Shown: positions 8,240-16,860 of the stretch, piece after piece
Layout: the number at the start of each line of letters is the position of its first letter
Numbering within the stretch: position 1 is the stretch's first letter
Assembly: GCF_000014145.1 (NCBI RefSeq)
Contig: NC_008255.1
Coordinates: 745,501 to 809,500 of the forward strand
Length of the DNA: 64,000 nucleotides
Direction of reading: 5' to 3'
DNA from: Cytophaga hutchinsonii ATCC 33406
GTDB lineage: Bacteria; Bacteroidota; Bacteroidia; Cytophagales; Cytophagaceae
Translations under genes and position numbers: made by a program
Notes under the pieces: model-generated
Seen by the model: only the letters and a program-made list of their open reading frames with translations
Told to the model about the DNA's origin: nothing
The model's database searches: none

Positions 8240-9184
8240 TTAACGGAGCTGTATGCCGAATACGTATGATTTTTTTTCTGCCGGTTTTAACGTTGTTTCA
8301 ATCATGTTCCGGTTGAATGCATCCGGAATAGCGCTGCATGGTTCAATCGCTACAGACATGCGGTCAGAAGGTGTATACACATGTACAAAGGGGTAGGTGT
8401 CTGTTTGCTGCCATACTACGAGTGTTAGATCCTCTTCTTCATCGAACAGCAGTGTTTCAGCTTTTTCAACAGAAGAATCTAATACAAAGGCGTTGTCCAG
8501 TTCGCGTTCGCCCAGCAGAGCAGGTTCAAAAAATGAAATGTCTTCAATAATTTTCCCGGTAGGAATCAACGTATCTGTAGTCTCTATTTTTTGTACAGAA
8601 GGTATCTGCAGTTTTAATGTATTGATGCTGCTGCCCAGTGTAAGGTAAGGATGCCATCCATCTCCCATAGGAATAGCTGTGGGCGAGGTATTTGTTATCT
8701 GAGTCGTAACCATTAAACCTTCTATACAAAGCTTGTACGTGACAAGGAGCGTATATGAAAAAGGAAAGTCTGCAGAATCTTTCGGATGTGTGTAAGAGAG
8801 GGTTAGCGTTGCAAATTCAAACGATGTTTTAGATGCAGTGATGCTGAATGGTTTATTCCAGACAAAACCATGCAGCGCATGTATACCGGCATCATTCAAC
8901 GGAATTGAATAGGAAATATTTTCAAATATATACGAGCCTTTATCAATGCGGTTAGAGAATGGATTGAGTTTTGCACCGCGGTATAAATTTGAATAAAAAC
9001 CTGAAAGTTCTTCTTTATTTTTATTGGTGTAAATGACATCATGCAGAATATTATGTTTTTGCAAAACAAGTTCATGAATATTTCCGCCAAAGGAAGGGAT
9101 GATGGAAGCATATTCTCCGGAAACTGTATTGATCAGTTTTACAATTTCTATTCCTTCAAAGTCATCGGTTTTAATTTCAAACAT
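8240..9184 (-). CDS. galM: Aldose 1-epimerase family protein (mutarotase)
   Basis: Interconverts alpha and beta anomers of galactose or glucose. 314 aa. Typical motifs: RGAKLNPFSNRI near residue 70 with the sugar-binding Asn/Arg pair, HALHGFVWNKPF with the catalytic His region, and GDGWHPYLTLGSS with the second His. The glutamate base lies in the C-terminal part (VAIEPCSAIPDAFNRN). It is last in a three-gene minus-strand operon, six bases after galK, which supports a galactose role. The exact sugar preference cannot be read from the sequence. Confidence 0.9.
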   Translation of the reverse strand: MFEIKTDDFEGIEIVKLINTVSGEYASIIPSFGGNIHELVLQKHNILHDVIYTNKNKEELSGFYSNLYRGAKLNPFSNRIDKGSYIFENISYSIPLNDAGIHALHGFVWNKPFSITASKTSFEFATLTLSYTHPKDSADFPFSYTLLVTYKLCIEGLMVTTQITNTSPTAIPMGDGWHPYLTLGSSINTLKLQIPSVQKIETTDTLIPTGKIIEDISFFEPALLGERELDNAFVLDSSVEKAETLLFDEEEDLTLVVWQQTDTYPFVHVYTPSDRMSVAIEPCSAIPDAFNRNMIETTLKPAEKKSYVFGIQLR

Positions 9185-9190
9185 AGCTGT

Positions 9191-10354
9191 TTATAATGTT
9201 ATTACATGAGCTCCATCGACCGATATATATTCATTTATTTCAGTAACCATATTGTATCGCTTTAAATAAGCGAATTTCATAAACTTTGAAAATTCCTGTG
9301 TGCAGTTTTTCTTTACTAAGTTAATGGTACAGCCACCAAATCCTCCGCCCATGATTCTGCTGCCCAGGCAATAGGGAAGTGAAATCGCCTGTTCCATTAA
9401 AAAATCTATTTCATCACAGCTTACTTCATAAAGATCACGAAGGGACAGATGCGATGCAGTCAGCAGTGCACCAAAGTGTGTAAGGTCCTGCTGTTCTAAT
9501 GCTGCAATGGCATCCTGCACTCTTTTATTTTCTAATACATAATGTTTGATGCGCTTTTGCTGTGTTACATTTTTTACAGCAGATATATGTATTTCTTTAA
9601 TATCTCTGAAATGTTTGATATCCGGAAACGTTTCAGAAAGCTGATTTAATGCAGCCTGTGTTTCCATAACCCGTTCTGTATATTTACTTCCAGCAAGCGA
9701 CCTTGTTACATTTGAGTTGCAGAGTACCCAGCAGTATTCGTCCATTTCAGCAGAAATATAGGTATGGGTATTTTTTTGAAAATCAAGAACCAGTAAGTTA
9801 TTTTCTTTTGAAAATTGAGAAGCATATTGATCAAGTAAACCGCTCTTAACTTTTAGGTATTCATGTTCTACACGCTGACATAATTTTATAATAGCCAATG
9901 GATCAAGCTTCAGGTTGTAAAAAGCATTTAAGCCATTCATAAAGGCTACTTCAAGTGCAGCTGAAGACGAAACCCCCGAACCTACCGGAACATTTCCTTC
10001 GATCAGCGCATTGAAACCACCATGCAGTTTTTTAACATCAGACAAAATCTGAATACAACCATACATATATTTTTTCCAATCGCTATCTGGTTGATAACCG
10101 GCGTACATTGAAAGAAATAATACCTGATTAAAGTCTTTGCTTATAATATAAATCTGATCATCTGACCGCGGAGAAAACGTTACAGTAATCCACCTGTTGA
10201 TCGCACAAGGCATGGATAAACCATCATTATAGTCGGTGTGTTCACCGATGATATTTATTCTGCCCGGTGCGGTACTGATGTGTGTCGGGTGCATTTGAAA
10301 CGCATCAAAAAAAGATTCGCTTGTTCTGCTTATAACATCATCGGAAAATATCAT
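9191..10354 (-). CDS. galK: Galactokinase
   Basis: GHMP kinase that phosphorylates galactose at C1, the first committed Leloir step. 387 aa, the normal length. Seen: galactokinase signature GRINIIGEHTDYNDGLSMPC (~30-50), the glycine-rich ATP loop VPVGSGVSSSAALEV (~122-136) and the C-terminal GHMP motif GSRIMGGGFGGCTINLV. It overlaps the preceding nucleotidyltransferase gene by four bases (ATGA), so translation is probably coupled. No galT or galE is visible nearby; see the nucleotidyltransferase entry for a possible substitute. Confidence 0.96.
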   Translation of the reverse strand: MIFSDDVISRTSESFFDAFQMHPTHISTAPGRINIIGEHTDYNDGLSMPCAINRWITVTFSPRSDDQIYIISKDFNQVLFLSMYAGYQPDSDWKKYMYGCIQILSDVKKLHGGFNALIEGNVPVGSGVSSSAALEVAFMNGLNAFYNLKLDPLAIIKLCQRVEHEYLKVKSGLLDQYASQFSKENNLLVLDFQKNTHTYISAEMDEYCWVLCNSNVTRSLAGSKYTERVMETQAALNQLSETFPDIKHFRDIKEIHISAVKNVTQQKRIKHYVLENKRVQDAIAALEQQDLTHFGALLTASHLSLRDLYEVSCDEIDFLMEQAISLPYCLGSRIMGGGFGGCTINLVKKNCTQEFSKFMKFAYLKRYNMVTEINEYISVDGAHVITL

Positions 10355-11091
10355 ACCTGTGTTTGTTTAATGGACTCCGTAAATTGTTCCGCCCAGGCAA
10401 TATCTTCCGGCGTATTTAAACCAACCAGTTCCTGATAATTATCTATCTGCAGCGATTCAACTTTCATTCCGTTAGATAAAAAAAGCGAAATGATGTCTGT
10501 TAAATAATATTCGCCATTCTCCTTGTCTGCCGGTATTTCATGGATCAGTGCAAACAGATCTTCGCCCTTAAAAATAAAATGAGAAGATAAAAGTTCTTTA
10601 ATTTTCAGTTGTTCAGGCGTTGCATTTTTTTCTTCAATACAGGCAATTACAACTCCCGACTCATTTTTTATAACGCGCGCATAAGGAAGGTTAATATCAA
10701 AAACAGCTGTGAGAAAGGTGCAGCTCGCTTGAGTTTTCAGATGATGTGCTTCCAGTTTTTTTATGGTTTCAGCGGTAATTAATGGAGCATCACCAACAAA
10801 AACAAAAACAGATGTATTCGCCAGGGATGCATATTCCACAGCTTGCATCACTGCATGGCCTGTACCTTTTTGATCTTTCTGTAAAATATAATCAACACCA
10901 GGTCCGATGGCTGCTTTTACTTTTTCAGCTTCAAATCCTATAATAAGCGCGATAGTAGTAATGCGGGCTTCGGTAAAAGCTTCAATAATGTGTGTAACAA
11001 TAGGTTTCCCTCTGAAGGGAACAAGCGGTTTAGGCAAATCTGATCGCATACGCGTTCCCTTACCCGCCGCCAGAATGAGTGCGATTGACAT
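10351..11091 (-). CDS. Sugar-1-phosphate nucleotidyltransferase (GlmU N-terminal type)
   Basis: 246 aa with the pyrophosphorylase signature LILAAGKGTRMRSDLPKPLV at the N-terminus, uridine-binding QKDQKGTGHAVMQA (~80) and FVFVGDAPLI (~105, metal-binding Asp). It corresponds to the catalytic half of GlmU without the left-handed beta-helix acetyltransferase half, so it is not a full GlmU. Being first in an operon with galK and galM, four-base overlapping galK, suggests it makes UDP-galactose or UDP-glucose from the sugar 1-phosphate and UTP, replacing galT. That role is inference. A GlcNAc-1-P uridylyltransferase is the main alternative. Confidence 0.85.
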   Translation of the reverse strand: MSIALILAAGKGTRMRSDLPKPLVPFRGKPIVTHIIEAFTEARITTIALIIGFEAEKVKAAIGPGVDYILQKDQKGTGHAVMQAVEYASLANTSVFVFVGDAPLITAETIKKLEAHHLKTQASCTFLTAVFDINLPYARVIKNESGVVIACIEEKNATPEQLKIKELLSSHFIFKGEDLFALIHEIPADKENGEYYLTDIISLFLSNGMKVESLQIDNYQELVGLNTPEDIAWAEQFTESIKQTQV

Positions 11092-11224
11092 ATTTTTTGC
11101 TTTGTTGTGCTAGTTAGACGAAATAGATTACAACCTAAAAAAGAAGCAATTATGAAATTGTTATCAATCCGGTCTTTGATAAAAGAAAATATTTCTACGT
11201 TTGCAGGATATATTTTCCAATTTG

Positions 11225-11241
11225 TTTAGAATAAATCTAAA
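11225..11241. promoter_or_regulatory. Fur-family-like inverted repeat, copy 1
   Basis: TTTAGAAT-A-AATCTAAA: two 8-base arms with one mismatch and a one-base centre. Its form resembles boxes bound by Fur-superfamily regulators, such as the alphaproteobacterial ICE box TTTAGAA..TTCTAAA. It lies 63 bases before the chosen start of the response regulator gene. Confidence 0.55.
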
Positions 11242-11282
11242 TAAAAGCGGTTTTTTAGCTTGATATTACTAATTTGCAAATG

Positions 11283-11299
11283 TTTAGAATTATTCTAAA
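11283..11299. promoter_or_regulatory. Fur-family-like inverted repeat, copy 2
   Basis: TTTAGAAT-T-ATTCTAAA, a perfect 8-1-8 inverted repeat, 58 bases after copy 1 and just before ATG 11304. The same motif returns before the imelysin operon at 18340. Its overlap with the possible upstream starts (TTG 11274, ATG 11280) favours the later start, with the repeat as an operator in the 5' region. Confidence 0.62.
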
Positions 11300-11303
11300 T
11301 AGT

Positions 11304-11942
11304 ATGGATAAGATAAAAGTATACATAGTTGACGATTATTACCTTATAAGAGAGGGTGTTAAGAAATCGTTAAAGCAGAATAGCGAAATTGAAATTGTTG
11401 GGGAATCAAACAGCCTGAGTGATTTAGCTACCTCAATCAAAACAAGCCAGCCAGATGTATTAATATTTGAATTAAATCTATGTCAGCAACCCATTCGTGA
11501 TTTAATAGAAAATTTAAAAAAGGTTAATGCACGGGTAAAATTCCTGATTATTTCAGATTGTGATTGTGAATTACCGTTGGTCATGGCTGTACGCGCAGGT
11601 GTAACAGGTTTTGTACGTAAAAACGTTTCAAAAGAAGAATTGCTGCATGCCGTGCAGCAAGTATATACCAATAAAGAATATTATGTAAGTGATGTGACTC
11701 AGGTGTTGCTGAAAGGTTTTTTAGCCAATCAAACATCGGATTCAATTTTTTCAGACCGCGAGCTGGAAGTACTGCGCTACATTTGCAAAGGAAGATCGAA
11801 CGAACAGATTGCAGACATTTTATTTATAAGTGAAAAAACAATTGCTACACACCGAAGAAACATTATGAAAAAAGCGGGTGTTAAAAAATCTACGGAATTA
11901 ATTGTTTGGGCGCTGGATAATAAAATTGTTGCAAGAAATTAA
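11304..11942 (+). CDS. LuxR/NarL-type response regulator with altered phosphoacceptor
   Basis: 213 aa from ATG 11304 (MDKIKVYIVDD). A receiver domain (~1-120) keeps the acidic pair D10-D11, the Ser of FLIISD and the Lys of GFVRKN. The site that should hold the phosphorylated Asp reads PDVLIFELNL, giving Glu56. A LuxR HTH fills the C-terminus (FSDRELEVLRYICKGRSNEQ, then FISEKTIATHRRNIMKK). It is probably a DNA-binding regulator that does not need, or mimics, phosphorylation; no sensor kinase is adjacent. Two Fur-like inverted repeats lie in its upstream region, and a hairpin follows it. The downstream type VI module starts 340 bases later. Confidence 0.88.
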   Translation: MDKIKVYIVDDYYLIREGVKKSLKQNSEIEIVGESNSLSDLATSIKTSQPDVLIFELNLCQQPIRDLIENLKKVNARVKFLIISDCDCELPLVMAVRAGVTGFVRKNVSKEELLHAVQQVYTNKEYYVSDVTQVLLKGFLANQTSDSIFSDRELEVLRYICKGRSNEQIADILFISEKTIATHRRNIMKKAGVKKSTELIVWALDNKIVARN

Positions 11943-11964
11943 AATAATCCAGGTGTATTTTCTT

Positions 11965-12006
11965 AAATAAATCATTTATTAACAAACGTTATTAAATGAT
12001 TTATTT
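11965..12006 (+). terminator. Hairpin after the response regulator gene
   Basis: Perfect 14-bp arms aaataaatcattta (11965-11978) and taaatgatttattt (11993-12006). AT-rich with a short T tract, so it is a weak terminator or a mRNA-stabilising hairpin. Confidence 0.6.
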
Positions 12007-12283
12007 AGCTGAATCTTTTTTAACGAGATCTTTTTTTGAGGATATTATTACATATTTTAGTACTTCAGCTATTGGGCACATTATTTTGTTAATCGTTTGT
12101 TTTTCTTTTTCTATTCTTTTTTAATAAATAAAGCACAACTTTTTTCAGGCAATATTTTAACCAGTTATTGTTTTTAAGAAATGGAAATTTTAATGAAGCG
12201 CTACATTCGAAAGACTTGTGTTTCCTGATATCTGAGCCAATTTTATTCCTGTTTTTATTTTCAGATAACCGTTATACCAACTC
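12007..12283. other. AT-rich upstream region of vgrG
   Basis: About 280 bases with many T runs and no gene. No TAnnTTTG box with a correctly spaced TTTG was found, and no operator or RNA structure was recognised. A 74-codon frame from 12168 overlaps vgrG out of frame and is not credible. Confidence 0.45.
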
Positions 12284-14101
12284 ATGTCTAAAGAACTTAT
12301 TTTTGAAATTACTGTCAATGGAAATTCGATTTATCATTTTAATAAGCTCACCATTCGGCAATCATTTAATGCACATCACACATTTGAACTGATTTTAGAT
12401 CAGGATACAATAGATAGTCTCGGGTCATATGATTTAAATGAATCACAGGAATACATAGGCACACCTATTAGTATTTGTTTTGGAGAAAAAGAAGCCAGTG
12501 ATGCTATTTTTAAAGGCATCATTACCGAAGTAGGGTTGAGCCAGCAACATGGTGCCTGGGGAAATTTAATTTTTAAAGGCTTCAGCCCAACCTATCTGCT
12601 TGAGTCGGGAGCACATTTTGCATCCTATGAAAAAATGCCGTTAAAAGATATAATCCGTACTTCTATGGAAGCAACTTCTTCTTACAGCATAGACGCCGGC
12701 ATTAATCCGGTGCATAGTGAATCAATCCCGTATATGTGCCAATATGGAGAAAGCGGCTTTGCATTTTTAAACAGGCTAGCGGCTGAGTACGGCGAATGGT
12801 TTTTTTATGACGGCAGTACATTATTTTTTGGTAAACCGAAGGAACAAAAAAATGTTGAATTGGTATATGGGAGCAATATTTCGGAAATGAATTTTTCGAT
12901 GCGTGTTGTACCGGCAACCATTAATCATTACAGTTATAAATCCGACGAAGATGAAATATTAACAGCGCAGTTACCCTCAGATGTATCCGGTGCTACCAGC
13001 TACATGCGCAAAGCTATTAGCGTTTCAAATGATCTGTATGCAGTTCCGATCAAACAGCCTGTTTCAATTCGTGTTGCAGATCGATATGGTATTGATACCT
13101 ATGCTAAAACACAAAAAGCCAGACTTGCCGCATCAACCATTTTGCTTACAGGTAAAAGTGATCAGCCCCGGATTATACTCGGAAATTATATCTCGGTAAA
13201 AGTGAGTAAAGATTCCGGCACCGGGTATGATGATCAGGGGGAATATGTTGTTACTGCAATCAATCATGAAATGACGGGTACAGGTAGTTATAGCAACACA
13301 TTTCAAGCCATTCCTTCTGTAAATGAAATTATTCCTTTTTCAGTAGCGAAACCTGTTGCGCAGACACAGATGGCACGTGTTACAGATAACAATGATCCGG
13401 ATGCTATGGGACGTGTACGCGTACAGATGTTGTGGCAGCAGCAAACAGAACAGAAAACAGACTGGCTGCGTGTCATGACTCCCGATGCAGGTGGAACAGA
13501 AGAAGTAAGTAAAAACCGCGGACAGGTATTTGTTCCGGAAGTAGGAGATCAGGTACTCATCGCATTCAGGTATAACGATCCAAACAGGCCGTTTGTCTTA
13601 GGCAGTCTTTTTCATGGAGGCACTGCCGCCGGCGGGCAAGCAGATAACAGCATCAAATCAATACAAACCCGCAGCGGTCACGTTCTTCAATTCAATGATA
13701 CAAAAGATGGAGAAAGTATTACCATTAAAGATAAAAACGGCAATACAATTTTTCTGGATACAGCAGGTAAAAACATTACCATTACTGCGCCAGAAACGAT
13801 GACTTTTAATGCAAGGAATGTAGTAATGAAAGCAGAGGAGAATATCACGATCAGCGCAGGTAAAGATATGAAGACAGATGTAGGGGCGAACCATACATTG
13901 AATATTACTGAAAAGCATGAAATAAATTCGAACGAAACTACAGAAAACGTAAATCAAGATAAACAAGCCCAAATTGGTGGTGATCTTGATTTGCGTACAT
14001 CATCAATAACAATGGATGCAAGTGGCGGGGATGTTTTAATTAAAAGCTCTGCCCTGGCAACGTTGCATGGAAAGTCGGATGCACTGTTAAATAAAGGATG
14101 A
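12284..14101 (+). CDS. vgrG: Type VI secretion spike protein VgrG
   Basis: Trimeric spike at the tip of the type VI (phage-tail-like) injection tube. 605 aa. The N-terminal gp27-like part (~1-350) starts MSKELIFEITVNGNS and contains ESGFAFLNRLAAEYGEWFFY, a VgrG hallmark. The gp5 OB-fold follows (~365-455: MARVTDNNDPDAMGRVRVQM, FVPEVGDQVLIAF, NRPFVLGSLFHGG). A beta-helix needle ends the protein, with repeated GxxIxIxxxxG-like turns (NITITAPETMTF, NITISAGKDMKTD). No effector domain is fused at the C-terminus. No baseplate, sheath or tube genes are in the window, so this is an orphan vgrG island. Next gene starts one base after its stop. Confidence 0.95.
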   Translation: MSKELIFEITVNGNSIYHFNKLTIRQSFNAHHTFELILDQDTIDSLGSYDLNESQEYIGTPISICFGEKEASDAIFKGIITEVGLSQQHGAWGNLIFKGFSPTYLLESGAHFASYEKMPLKDIIRTSMEATSSYSIDAGINPVHSESIPYMCQYGESGFAFLNRLAAEYGEWFFYDGSTLFFGKPKEQKNVELVYGSNISEMNFSMRVVPATINHYSYKSDEDEILTAQLPSDVSGATSYMRKAISVSNDLYAVPIKQPVSIRVADRYGIDTYAKTQKARLAASTILLTGKSDQPRIILGNYISVKVSKDSGTGYDDQGEYVVTAINHEMTGTGSYSNTFQAIPSVNEIIPFSVAKPVAQTQMARVTDNNDPDAMGRVRVQMLWQQQTEQKTDWLRVMTPDAGGTEEVSKNRGQVFVPEVGDQVLIAFRYNDPNRPFVLGSLFHGGTAAGGQADNSIKSIQTRSGHVLQFNDTKDGESITIKDKNGNTIFLDTAGKNITITAPETMTFNARNVVMKAEENITISAGKDMKTDVGANHTLNITEKHEINSNETTENVNQDKQAQIGGDLDLRTSSITMDASGGDVLIKSSALATLHGKSDALLNKG

Positions 14102-14102
14102 T

Positions 14103-14900
14103 ATGCTTATTGAAAACAAAATGAATAATTCAATGAAACATGTAGAGTCCGGCTTTGATCAGCTTATTTTATTTACTTGCTCAGTAGAGAAATTATTGCC
14201 TCGAGGTGTCTGGTCTACTTATATACTAAATCGAAAGGTTCGGATATATTATGTTGGAAGAATAAATGATTTGCATAAATACCAATTAGGTTGTATTGAA
14301 ACAGATTGTAAATTAGAAAGGCAAGCAGATTCAACATTAGATCTTATGCGCAAAGTGCATGATGTTTTCAGATTGCTTGTGTTAGGTGCAGATGCAAATG
14401 GCATCATTCAGAAAATGTATAATTTTCCTTATATACAGGAAGAGTGGCTGCAGATAAAGGTTAATCTGCTAACTGAATATGATGATACAGATATAGAAAA
14501 ATGGAATTTGATTTTAAAAATGGATGTGCTGTTGCAAAATTATGATGCTGTATTAAACTATTTACGACTTCCAAACATGTATGGATTATTTTTTAATGGG
14601 TATTGGAGAGATGTATTTCCCGAAGAAAAAATTATTGTAGAACAAACATATGGTGAGGAATTTGGAAACACACAATTTCAGGAATCTGTTCAATATTCAA
14701 TTCGGGAAAATGGTATACAGCAATCAGTAACTATTTGTGCAGATAAAAATTCTTTGTTCGATGCACAAATGAGCTATAGCGGGATATGTATATTTTTAGA
14801 CGGAGCGCTTGATGTATGTAGAAAGAAAATCGAAAATGATTCAATAAGATTTAACTATTCAGCAAAATGGGTTGGTTTGAAAAAATTATATCAAGAGTGA
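14103..14900 (+). CDS. VgrG-linked protein of unknown function (possible effector adaptor)
   Basis: 265 aa, no recognised family. It starts one base after the vgrG stop and its last 34 bases overlap the next gene, so all three are translationally linked. No signal peptide or membrane segment is visible; it is probably cytosolic. Genes placed between vgrG and a PAAR-type effector often encode chaperones that load the effector on the spike (as DUF4123 or DUF1795 proteins do elsewhere). That role is inferred from position only. Codon use is more AT-rich than the core genes around it. Confidence 0.75.
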   Translation: MLIENKMNNSMKHVESGFDQLILFTCSVEKLLPRGVWSTYILNRKVRIYYVGRINDLHKYQLGCIETDCKLERQADSTLDLMRKVHDVFRLLVLGADANGIIQKMYNFPYIQEEWLQIKVNLLTEYDDTDIEKWNLILKMDVLLQNYDAVLNYLRLPNMYGLFFNGYWRDVFPEEKIIVEQTYGEEFGNTQFQESVQYSIRENGIQQSVTICADKNSLFDAQMSYSGICIFLDGALDVCRKKIENDSIRFNYSAKWVGLKKLYQE

Positions 14901-15940
14901 TTCCCTTTTTGATTGATTCAACTGAAGACACACCTTCAAAAAAATCAGCTGCTGGTAATGATGCTGCTGAAGAAGAAAAAGTGAGTATGTCTAAGCTTGA
15001 AAAAGAAACTTCAGAAAGTAAAAAGCAGGAAAAAGCAAAAGGAGATCAGAAATTAGTAATTAACGGGGCAAAAGTGCAATGTGCCCTCTGTACAAATCCG
15101 CTGGGTACATTATTGGTAACCTATGACACACCCAGTTTACAGGGAATGCCTATTGCTACAGAAAAAGATAATGGAAAACCTAATATACTTTTTGTGGGAT
15201 GCTGTATGAAAAGTCCAAATGCTGCTACACCCTGTACTGCTGTTATACAAGCAGGGAAATGGAAAGACACGGGTAGCTTTAAAGTACAGAATCAGTCTCC
15301 GCTTTTGCTTAAAAGTACTAATACCTGCTCATATGGCGGCGTTGATATTAAAATAACAGATAGCGGGCAACGTAATACGTTTGCGTATGACGCTCCAACA
15401 GAAATGGAACATGATGCAGAAGAATATGTGGATGTTACGTTAGGTGCATTTTTTGACGGTACATTAAACAACAAGACTAATACCGAACAGCGTGAAGCAA
15501 ATACTGAAATATTTAAAAATAACAGCGATGATAAAACAAACAGTTATTATAATTCTTACACCAATGTAGCCAGGCTGTGGGACTTTTATAATAAAACCAA
15601 CAGCGTTTATGTAGAGGGTATCGGAACAGAAGATTTAAAAGCAGATGATACCAATGGTTATGCATTTGGTGCAGGGGACACAGGGGTAAGAGGTAAAGTG
15701 CGGAAAGGTTGTGAAAAAATATTTAAGAAAACACAGAAACTTGCTCCTAAAAGAAAAATCAACACGCTTACATTTGATGTGTTTGGCTTTAGCCGCGGCG
15801 CTGCTGCGAGCCGTAATTTTACCCATGAAGTAACAAAACCGGTATATGTTCCCAAAGCTGAATACGTTCAGGAGGACAATACGCCAAAGGATATTACATC
15901 AAAAAAGATAGTTTTGGAAAGATTACTCAATTGGATTTGA
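14867..15940 (+). CDS. PAAR-like (DUF4280) / Tle1 lipase effector, N-terminal frame
   Basis: 357-aa frame. After a charged linker rich in Lys/Glu (~20-60), a DUF4280 PAAR-like spike-tip domain spans ~65-175 (LVINGAKVQCALCTNPLGTL, FVGCCMKSPNAATPC, NTCSYGGVDIKITDSGQ). A DUF2235/Tle1 alpha-beta hydrolase then begins (VTLGAFFDGTLNN), with the nucleophile motif GFSRG and Ser309. The frame stops at 15938-15940, but the rest of the hydrolase continues in the -1 frame. The split falls at an AAAAAAG run. On its own this product lacks the catalytic Asp and His and should be inactive as a phospholipase. Joined to the next frame it would be 663 aa. Confidence 0.85.
   Translation: MGWFEKIISRVIPFLIDSTEDTPSKKSAAGNDAAEEEKVSMSKLEKETSESKKQEKAKGDQKLVINGAKVQCALCTNPLGTLLVTYDTPSLQGMPIATEKDNGKPNILFVGCCMKSPNAATPCTAVIQAGKWKDTGSFKVQNQSPLLLKSTNTCSYGGVDIKITDSGQRNTFAYDAPTEMEHDAEEYVDVTLGAFFDGTLNNKTNTEQREANTEIFKNNSDDKTNSYYNSYTNVARLWDFYNKTNSVYVEGIGTEDLKADDTNGYAFGAGDTGVRGKVRKGCEKIFKKTQKLAPKRKINTLTFDVFGFSRGAAASRNFTHEVTKPVYVPKAEYVQEDNTPKDITSKKIVLERLLNWI
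15901..15907 (+). other. Slippery heptamer A AAA AAG at the frame break
   Basis: In the zero frame it is read TCA AAA AAG, exactly the X XXY YYZ spacing of -1 frameshift sites such as E. coli dnaX. A -1 slip gives TCA AAA AAA GAT and enters the frame that encodes the rest of Tle1. Purine-rich AAAGGA lies nine to ten bases upstream. Whether this is programmed or a simple indel in a homopolymer cannot be told from the sequence alone. Confidence 0.6.
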
Positions 15941-16857
15941 TGCCTATGTATGGACACCTGGGTTTATTGTTTCAGCAAAATGGTTATATAATAAAAAATA
16001 TAACCATACGTTTTCTGGGCATTTTTGATACGGTATCTTCTTACCACGAAGGTTCAGGAACAGTAGGTAATGCTGCAACCTATGATTTTACTAATGATGT
16101 GGAAGAACTGCATTTAGAATCTATTTACCATGCCGATAAAATTATTCATTTTACCGCGGAAGATGAACACCGCATAAATTTTGCACTGACAAAAATCAAA
16201 ACCACTCCTCCGGAATATAATTCAGATCCCAGGAAAAAAATAGCAATTGAAAAACCCCTTCCGGGTGTACATTGTGATATAGGCGGGGCATATCTTGATG
16301 GGGATGTAGAAGTTGTAAAGCAGATCAATTACCAGGCATTCGGAATTGAAGAATTGGAAAAGGAAAGAGAACGCTTAATTGCAGAAGGCTGGTATAAGGA
16401 AGAACAATTGGAAATTGTAAAACATAATTCAAAAACCAATTGGTTAACTGGTACCAGAAAATTAAGTAATAAGTATAGTTTCATCCCATTACATTTTATG
16501 TGTGAGTTTGGACAGGCTCATAAAAAGCCTTTACCATTTGATAAAAATGGGTTAGAGAATAAATATGCATTGACGAATGATATTCTACTTCAAGATGTAA
16601 AAAAACGTTTACATGAGTATGTGTTTAATAATAAGCCTGCATTAAAATTTAAATATTTATACCCGCTGCATCAGGAATATAAAGATGCCAAAGTACCGGA
16701 ACAGCGGTATGCCGACTATCAACAGGAGTTGAAAGAACAGGATGCGTTGAGAAAACTCCGGAATGAATATTTTCACTGGTCTGCGAATTATAAAGGTTTT
16801 GGCATGGAACCTAATATAGAAAATGGAAAAAGAACCCGTGTATATTATGCGAATTAA
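15931..16857 (+). CDS. Tle1 lipase (DUF2235), C-terminal part in the -1 frame
   Basis: Continues the hydrolase: GHLGLLFQQNGY, then RFLGIFDTVSSY with the catalytic Asp (codon 16027), then GVHCDIGGAYLDGD with the catalytic His (codon 16270). The true junction with the upstream frame is near 15904; independent starts would be TTG 15931 or ATG 15940, but a protein starting there lacks the Ser nucleophile. Codons and residue conservation look intact to the stop at 16857, with no further frame damage, which argues against long-term decay. Tle1 enzymes are phospholipases injected into rival cells. Confidence 0.8.
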   Translation: MDLMPMYGHLGLLFQQNGYIIKNITIRFLGIFDTVSSYHEGSGTVGNAATYDFTNDVEELHLESIYHADKIIHFTAEDEHRINFALTKIKTTPPEYNSDPRKKIAIEKPLPGVHCDIGGAYLDGDVEVVKQINYQAFGIEELEKERERLIAEGWYKEEQLEIVKHNSKTNWLTGTRKLSNKYSFIPLHFMCEFGQAHKKPLPFDKNGLENKYALTNDILLQDVKKRLHEYVFNNKPALKFKYLYPLHQEYKDAKVPEQRYADYQQELKEQDALRKLRNEYFHWSANYKGFGMEPNIENGKRTRVYYAN

Positions 16858-16860
16858 AAT

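Noticed and set aside
12168-12392. 74-codon frame overlapping the start of vgrG
   Set aside because: Out of frame with vgrG, T-rich hydrophobic translation typical of noise.
15635-15855. Minus-strand frames inside the Tle1 gene
   Set aside because: Antisense shadows of the strongly conserved PAAR/Tle1 coding sequence.
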